From an uncultured Clostridia bacterium (GTDB taxonomy: Bacteria; Bacillota; Clostridia; Oscillospirales; Acutalibacteraceae): a stretch of DNA of 12,342 bases. This document shows positions 8,646 through 12,342 of the stretch, piece by piece. The position numbers and the translations under genes are program-made. The stretch is from positions 1-12,342 of the forward strand of contig CAMVNL010000025.1 in the NCBI GenBank assembly GCA_947168785.1. Reading direction: 5' to 3'. Every line of letters starts with the position of its first letter. The stretch's first letter is position 1. The notes beneath the pieces are model-generated. The model saw only the letters and a program-made list of their open reading frames with translations. It did not search any database and was not told the DNA's origin.

Positions 8646-8651
8646 GGGAAG
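8646..8651 (+). promoter_or_regulatory. Ribosome binding site deciding the start at 8659
   Basis: GGGAAG at 8646-8651 sits 7 nt before the ATG at 8659. It supports that codon over the in-frame ATG at 8575, which lies inside the TOPRIM gene, upstream of the predicted promoter, and would put about 28 hydrophilic residues ahead of the membrane segment. The match is moderate, not perfect. Confidence 0.55.
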
Positions 8652-8658
8652 TGATCAT

Positions 8659-9189
8659 ATGAAAAAATCGACCCTTATCAGCATTATCGTCTGCGCAGCG
8701 TTGGTCATTCTGGTGCCCCTTTCCGTCTGGGCGTTCAAAACCGGCGCAGCACCGAAAGCCCAATCGGGCAGGTTTGTCCGTAAAATCATCGACCGCATTG
8801 ACGTAACCGTTGACAACACGGATTTCGTTCTTGCGAAGCCTTCGCCGGACGGCAGCGATTACACGGTCTCATTCGTCTTTTCCGCCAAAAAGACGCAGGC
8901 GGATTTTTACGGCCGGATCGACAGCGTTCAGGTCAAAGGACTTGCCTATGACAACATCGTCTTTGTTCCGCAGAATGACTATTGCGACGGCTTGACGCTG
9001 CACGATCTGCTGCTGCCGGTAACAGACGGTGAACCGGCGGAGGCAGTCTGGCGCGGCGACATGACCTTTCACACGACGGATCCCACTCCCCTTACCCCTG
9101 TGATCGAGATCACCTATACCAGCGGTATGAGCCGACAGACGGCGGATACGCATATACTGGAAATTCCCCTGACGATCCGCTATGAATAA
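8659..9189 (+). CDS. Uncharacterised membrane-anchored or secreted protein
   Basis: I do not recognise this 176-residue protein. It begins MKKS followed by one strong hydrophobic segment (residues about 5-26), so it is either exported with a signal peptide or anchored by its N-terminus; no lipobox cysteine is present. The remaining 150 residues are hydrophilic with alternating hydrophobic residues, suggesting a mainly beta-strand extracellular domain (for example DRIDVTVDNTDFVL and YTVSFVFSAKK). The C-terminus ILEIPLTIRYE is also strand-like. Only one cysteine occurs after the anchor, so no disulphide is suggested within the domain. There is no enzyme motif that I can see. It has its own promoter (8602-8630) and a terminator directly after it (9207-9243), so it appears to be a single-gene transcript between the replication/repair block and the sugar-acid operon. 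Its codon and base use resemble its neighbours. Confidence 0.85.
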   Translation: MKKSTLISIIVCAALVILVPLSVWAFKTGAAPKAQSGRFVRKIIDRIDVTVDNTDFVLAKPSPDGSDYTVSFVFSAKKTQADFYGRIDSVQVKGLAYDNIVFVPQNDYCDGLTLHDLLLPVTDGEPAEAVWRGDMTFHTTDPTPLTPVIEITYTSGMSRQTADTHILEIPLTIRYE

Positions 9190-9206
9190 CCGAACATGAA
9201 ACCGAA

Positions 9207-9243
9207 TGCCGGAGCCCATTGCGTGACTCCGGCAGTTTCTGTT
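9207..9243 (+). terminator. Intrinsic terminator after the membrane-anchored protein gene
   Basis: TGCCGGAG (9207-9214) pairs perfectly with CTCCGGCA (9227-9234), an 8-bp GC-rich stem with a 12-nt loop. It is followed by a T-rich run, TTTCTGTTT (9236-9244 or so). It starts 18 nt after the stop codon and separates this gene from the operon that follows. Confidence 0.8.
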
Positions 9244-9254
9244 TCCGATTGGTA

Positions 9255-9283
9255 TTGACTATTTTTGAGAATAATGTTAAACT
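9255..9283 (+). promoter_or_regulatory. Promoter of the sugar-acid operon (extended -10)
   Basis: TTGACT (9255-9260, five of six) is followed after 17 nt by TAAACT (9278-9283, four of six), preceded by TG at 9275-9276, which gives an extended -10. Transcription would start near 9290. The 40 nt from 9261 to 9300 contain only 5 G/C bases, in sharp contrast with the GC-rich genes on both sides. An alternative -10, TATAAA at 9293-9298, has no -35 at the right distance. Confidence 0.6.
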
Positions 9284-9297
9284 GATAATAATTATAA
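9283..9297 (+). promoter_or_regulatory. Candidate operator: imperfect palindrome over the predicted start of transcription
   Basis: TGATAAT (9283-9289) and ATTATAA (9291-9297) form an inverted repeat around the central A at 9290, with six of seven positions symmetric. It sits directly downstream of the -10 and over the predicted transcription start, a place where a repressor of a catabolic operon would be expected. AT-rich sequence produces such palindromes by chance, so this is only a candidate. No regulator gene is in the window. Confidence 0.3.
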
Positions 9298-9313
9298 ATA
9301 CAGGAGCGATATC

Positions 9314-10108
9314 ATGAGAAACGTCGGCATCAATATCGACAAGAACGTCAGTTTCGGCGTTGACAGTTTTATCAATTGCATTGCGGCCACCGGCTTCAAC
9401 GCCGTGTTCACCTGCGGACTGGACGAAGAGTTCATCCGACACGTCAGCAAGCGCTGCCGGGAGAAAGGCCTCTCCTACGATTATCTCCACGCCCCGTGGG
9501 ACAAGATCAACGACCTGTGGCTGGACACGCCGGATTCCGGCGTCGCGCTGGACAACTTCTTCCGTTCGGTTGATCTGGCGGCGGAATACGGCATTCCGAT
9601 CATCATCACCCATCTGAGCTCCAAGGAGGACGCCCCCACGGTGACGGATCTGGGCCGCAAGCGCTTTGACGATTTCGTCAACTACGCGGCGAAAAAGAAT
9701 ATCAGGATCGCCGTTGAAAATCAGCGGCTGCTGGGCAATATCGCCACGATCCTTGAAATCTACGGGCCGGAGACCAACGTTGGCTTCTGCTGGGACGTGG
9801 GGCATGAAAAATGCTTTGCCCACGGCAGGGAGTATCTTCCCCTGTTCCCGGACCGCTGTATCGCCACGCATATTCACGACAACAACTGCCGCCACAACGT
9901 GGATGAACACATCCTCCCCTACGACGGTTCCATTGATTTCCGCCATACGGCGGATCTCATCCACCGCTATAACATCAATTCCACGCTGATGCTGGAAATC
10001 GACCTGCCCCATGAAGGCAGCGACAAATACAGGAATCTGAGCGTTGAGCAATTCACCGCGAAGGCATACGCCGCCATCAACAGAATCCGCATCATTTCCG
10101 AATATTAA
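9314..10108 (+). CDS. Sugar isomerase/epimerase, xylose isomerase-like TIM barrel
   Basis: This 264-residue protein belongs to the AP endonuclease 2/xylose isomerase-like TIM-barrel superfamily, whose members isomerise or epimerise sugars and sugar acids using a divalent metal. The expected metal and active-site residues appear in order: E135 (AVENQ), D161 and H164 (CWDVGH), H186 and H188 (THIHDN) and E228 (MLEID). The length is normal for this group. The ATG has an excellent site, AGGAG at 9302-9306, 7 nt upstream. It is the first gene of an operon and is followed after 15 nt by a KDG kinase and then by uxuA, so the substrate is probably a hexuronate, aldonate or a keto-sugar feeding into that route. 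The sequence does not identify the exact reaction. A role as a DNA endonuclease (Nfo) is unlikely given the context. Confidence 0.85.
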   Translation: MRNVGINIDKNVSFGVDSFINCIAATGFNAVFTCGLDEEFIRHVSKRCREKGLSYDYLHAPWDKINDLWLDTPDSGVALDNFFRSVDLAAEYGIPIIITHLSSKEDAPTVTDLGRKRFDDFVNYAAKKNIRIAVENQRLLGNIATILEIYGPETNVGFCWDVGHEKCFAHGREYLPLFPDRCIATHIHDNNCRHNVDEHILPYDGSIDFRHTADLIHRYNINSTLMLEIDLPHEGSDKYRNLSVEQFTAKAYAAINRIRIISEY

Positions 10109-10110
10109 AC

Positions 10111-10114
10111 GAGG
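10111..10114 (+). promoter_or_regulatory. Ribosome binding site of the KDG kinase gene
   Basis: GAGG at 10111-10114, 9 nt before the ATG at 10124, supports that start. A second in-frame ATG at 10163 begins closer to the usual kinase N-terminus (MIALGEIML) but has no purine-rich site at the right distance. Confidence 0.55.
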
Positions 10115-10123
10115 TTAACCGAT

Positions 10124-11218
10124 ATGATTACGTTAAGAAAGAAAGAAGACTGCACCTTTGACATGATTGCGCTGGGCGAGATCATGCTGCGGCTGGATCC
10201 GGGCGATATGCGCGTGCGCAATGCCCGCCAATTCCGCGTGTGGGAAGGCGGCGGCGAATACAACGTGGCACGAGGCCTGCGCCGCTGCTTCGGGCTGAAA
10301 ACATCTGTCGTCACCGCCTTTGCGGATAACGACGTGGGACGGCTGCTGGAGGACTTCATCCTGCAGGGCGGCGTGGATACGTCGCTGATCAGATGGGTCC
10401 CCTACGACGGCATCGGCCGCACCGTGCGCAACGGGCTGAACTTTACCGAAAGAGGCTTCGGCGTGAGAGGCGCCTCCGGCGTATCCGACAGGGGCAATAC
10501 CGCCATCTCCCAGTTAAAGCCCGGCGACGTGGACTGGGATTATATTTTCGGCACGCTGGGCGTGAGATGGCTGCACACCGGCGGCATCTTCGCCGCCCTG
10601 TCCGAGACCACCGCGGAAGTGGTGATCGAAGCGGTCAAGGCCGCCAAGAAATACGGCACCGTCGTTTCCTACGATCTCAACTACCGCCCCTCCCTGTGGA
10701 AATCCATCGGCGGGCAGGCCAAAGCGCAGGAGGTCAACAAAAAAATCGCCCCCTACGTGGACGTGATGATCGGCAACGAGGAGGATTTCACCGCCTGCCT
10801 GGGCTTTGAGATCGAGGGCAACGACGCTAACCTCAAATCGCTGAATCTGGACGGCTACGCCAAAATGCTGGGGGAAGTGACCAAGGTCTACCCCAACTTC
10901 AAGGTGATCGCCACCACCCTGCGCACCGTGCGCACCGCCACCGTCAACGACTGGTCCGCCATGGTCTACGCCGACGGTAAAGTGATCAAGGGCATGGAGC
11001 TGCCGGGCCTTGAGATCTACGACCGTGTAGGCGGCGGAGATTCCTTTGCCAGCGGCCTGATCTACGGCCTGATGACCTATGACGACCCCGAAAAGGCCGT
11101 CAATTACGGGATCGCCCACGGGGCGCTGGCCATGACCACCCCCGGCGACACCTCCACGGCGGTGCTGAAAGAAGTGGAAAACATCGTCAGGGGCGGCTCC
11201 GCGAGAGTCAACAGATAA
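10124..11218 (+). CDS. kdgK: PfkB-family sugar kinase, probable 2-dehydro-3-deoxygluconokinase
   Basis: The predicted reaction is phosphorylation of 2-keto-3-deoxygluconate (KDG) to KDPG with ATP in the cytoplasm. The ribokinase/PfkB fold is clear: N-terminal ALGEIMLRLDPG (about 16-27), EGGGEYNVARGL in the sugar-binding region, SYDLNYRPSLW in the middle, and the C-terminal PfkB signature DRVGGGDSFASG (300-311) with catalytic base D306. The form DRVGGGDSF instead of the common DTTGAGD is typical of KDG kinase-like members as I remember them. At 364 residues it is somewhat longer than many KdgK proteins (about 310-345), the extra length lying mainly around residues 225-260. It lies 15 nt after the isomerase gene and 13 nt before uxuA, whose product is KDG, which strongly supports the substrate. 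Other PfkB sugar specificities cannot be excluded by sequence alone. Confidence 0.87.
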   Translation: MITLRKKEDCTFDMIALGEIMLRLDPGDMRVRNARQFRVWEGGGEYNVARGLRRCFGLKTSVVTAFADNDVGRLLEDFILQGGVDTSLIRWVPYDGIGRTVRNGLNFTERGFGVRGASGVSDRGNTAISQLKPGDVDWDYIFGTLGVRWLHTGGIFAALSETTAEVVIEAVKAAKKYGTVVSYDLNYRPSLWKSIGGQAKAQEVNKKIAPYVDVMIGNEEDFTACLGFEIEGNDANLKSLNLDGYAKMLGEVTKVYPNFKVIATTLRTVRTATVNDWSAMVYADGKVIKGMELPGLEIYDRVGGGDSFASGLIYGLMTYDDPEKAVNYGIAHGALAMTTPGDTSTAVLKEVENIVRGGSARVNR

Positions 11219-11231
11219 AGGAGAAAAGACT

Positions 11232-12272
11232 ATGAAAATGACGTTCCGGTGGTACGGCCTTAACGACTGTATCTCCCTGCAGACCATCCGGCAGATCCCC
11301 GGCATGACCGGCGTCGTCACCGCCGTTTATGATACGCCGGTGGGCAGCGTGTGGAGCGAGGATTCCATCGCCGCGCTGAAAAAGGCCTGCGACGAAAACG
11401 GACTGGAGATGGAAGTCATCGAGTCCGTGCCCGTGCATGAGGATATCAAGCTGGGCAGATGCCGCAGAGACGAGTATATCGAGAATTACTGCGAAAACAT
11501 CCGGAGGCTTTCCAAGGCAGGGGTCAAGTGCATCTGCTATAACTTCATGCCCGTGTTCGACTGGCTGCGCACCAACCTGCATACGCTGGCGGAGGACGGC
11601 TCCAACAGCCTCTCCTATAACCATGAGGAGATCATGAAGCTGGACCCCAAGCATCTGTCGCTGCCCGGCTGGGACGAGAGCTATACGGCGGAGGAGCTGA
11701 ACGGCCTGCTGGAAAGCTACGCGGGCATGACCCACGACCAGCTTTTTGACAACCTGGTCTACTTCTTAAAGCGCATCATCCCCGTATGCAATGACGTGAA
11801 GATGAACATGGCCATCCATCCGGACGACCCGCCGTGGGACGTGTTCGGTCTGCCCCGGATCATCTCCACCGCGGAGGACTATGAGCGGCTGTTTGCCGCA
11901 GTGCCGGACAACGCCAACGGCATCACCTTCTGCACCGGGTCTTTGGGCGCGGGAAGAGATAACGACCTGCTGCAAATGGCGTATGACTACGCAAAACGCG
12001 GCAAGATCCACTTCGCTCACATCCGCAATATTCAGTATTCCAACGAGCTGGATTTCCGCGAGGTGGGTCACAAGACCGACTGCGGCAGCCTTGATATCTA
12101 CGGCATCGTCAAAGCGCTGGTGGAAGGCGGCTTTGACGGTTACGTGCGCCCCGACCACGGACGCAATATCTGGGGCGAAAACGCGAAACCCGGCTACGGT
12201 CTGTATGACAGGGCGCTGGGGGCCTGCTACCTCAACGGTCTGTTTGAAGCAATTGAAAAAGGGAGGAAATAA
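11232..12272 (+). CDS. uxuA: Mannonate dehydratase UxuA
   Basis: UxuA removes water from D-mannonate to give 2-keto-3-deoxygluconate in glucuronate breakdown. The 346 residues begin with the characteristic MKMTFRWYG, followed by the TIM-barrel motifs of the family. The metal-binding pattern known for this enzyme (His, Cys, His, Asp) is visible: H196 (AIHPDDPPW), C234 (FCTGSLGAG), H263 (FAHIRN) and D308 (VRPDHGR). YDTPVGSVW (33-41) is also typical. The length is within the usual range (about 350-395), at the shorter end, as in Firmicutes. A strong ribosome binding site, AAGGAG at 11218-11223, overlaps the stop of the kinase gene and lies 8 nt before the ATG. Its product is the substrate of the upstream kinase, and its substrate is likely made by the downstream SDR enzyme, so three consecutive steps are clustered. 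Confidence 0.95.
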   Translation: MKMTFRWYGLNDCISLQTIRQIPGMTGVVTAVYDTPVGSVWSEDSIAALKKACDENGLEMEVIESVPVHEDIKLGRCRRDEYIENYCENIRRLSKAGVKCICYNFMPVFDWLRTNLHTLAEDGSNSLSYNHEEIMKLDPKHLSLPGWDESYTAEELNGLLESYAGMTHDQLFDNLVYFLKRIIPVCNDVKMNMAIHPDDPPWDVFGLPRIISTAEDYERLFAAVPDNANGITFCTGSLGAGRDNDLLQMAYDYAKRGKIHFAHIRNIQYSNELDFREVGHKTDCGSLDIYGIVKALVEGGFDGYVRPDHGRNIWGENAKPGYGLYDRALGACYLNGLFEAIEKGRK

Positions 12273-12274
12273 TC

Positions 12275-12342
12275 ATGGAATTACCGTTCAGAGTGGATTT
12301 ATCCGATAAAGTGATTGCGCTGACGGGCGCGGGCGGCGTGCT
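12275..12342 (+). CDS. SDR-family oxidoreductase, N-terminus only; probable fructuronate/mannonate reductase
   Basis: Only 22 codons are present before the window ends. They read to LSDKVIALTGAGGVL, the first beta-strand and the start of the glycine-rich nucleotide-binding loop (TGxxxGxG) of a short-chain dehydrogenase. The ATG lies 2 nt after the uxuA stop and 8 nt after GGGAGG (12261-12266), a strong ribosome binding site. Directly after uxuA, an SDR enzyme most likely interconverts D-fructuronate and D-mannonate, replacing the unrelated long-chain UxuB of E. coli. The fold is well supported; the substrate is inferred from position alone. Confidence 0.7.
   Translation, partial: MELPFRVDLSDKVIALTGAGGV

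Noticed and set aside
8640..8652. Near-palindromic ACCTTCGGGAAGT in the short leader of the anchored-protein gene
   Set aside because: The stem would have only about four pairs with too small a loop; it is too weak to call a regulatory hairpin.
8575..8658. Upstream ATG start for the anchored protein
   Set aside because: It precedes the predicted promoter and would hide the N-terminal membrane segment behind about 28 hydrophilic residues.
9314..10108. Annotation as DNA endonuclease IV (Nfo) based on the shared superfamily fold
   Set aside because: The residues fit sugar isomerase members, and the operon partners are sugar-acid enzymes.
1..12342. CRISPR array, tRNA/rRNA, insertion sequence, phage or defence genes
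   Set aside because: I saw no direct repeats with spacers, no tRNA-like cloverleaf, and no transposase, integrase or defence motifs on either strand.

Overview
The window looks like a chromosomal segment of a GC-rich anaerobic Firmicute (Clostridia, perhaps near Oscillospiraceae/Ruminococcaceae). This is inferred from the glmU-pth-mfd and comEC-holA gene neighbours, AGGAG-type ribosome binding sites, sigma-A style promoters and protein sequence style; no database search was possible. All ten recognisable coding regions lie on the + strand. There is no RNA gene, CRISPR array, mobile element or gene-free stretch above 300 bases.

Region 1 (1-8618) is a tightly packed housekeeping block. It starts inside GlmU (cell-wall precursor synthesis), which is fused in frame to peptidyl-tRNA hydrolase (Pth). 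It continues with Mfd (transcription-repair coupling), ComEC (DNA uptake channel), HolA (DNA polymerase III delta) and a small TOPRIM/DUF4093 protein related to ribonuclease M5. Gaps are 3, -4, 6 and 12 nt, so the block is probably one transcription unit with translational coupling at several junctions.

Region 2 (8602-9240) is a single small gene for a membrane-anchored or secreted protein of unknown function. It has its own near-consensus promoter, placed inside the end of the TOPRIM gene, and is closed by a stem-loop terminator.

Region 3 (9241-12342) is the start of a sugar-acid catabolic operon driven from an AT-rich promoter region. It contains a TIM-barrel sugar isomerase/epimerase of unassigned substrate, a PfkB-family 2-keto-3-deoxygluconate kinase, mannonate dehydratase UxuA, and the first 22 codons of an SDR oxidoreductase that is probably the fructuronate/mannonate reductase. 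The last three would take fructuronate to mannonate, then to 2-keto-3-deoxygluconate (KDG), then to KDPG.

I did not find a clearly new biological system. The points most worth checking are the GlmU-Pth fusion with a preserved internal Pth-like start, the ComEC C-terminal domain that has lost its metal-binding motifs, the RNase M5-like protein next to holA, the unassigned isomerase leading the hexuronate operon, and a candidate operator over that operon's predicted transcription start.
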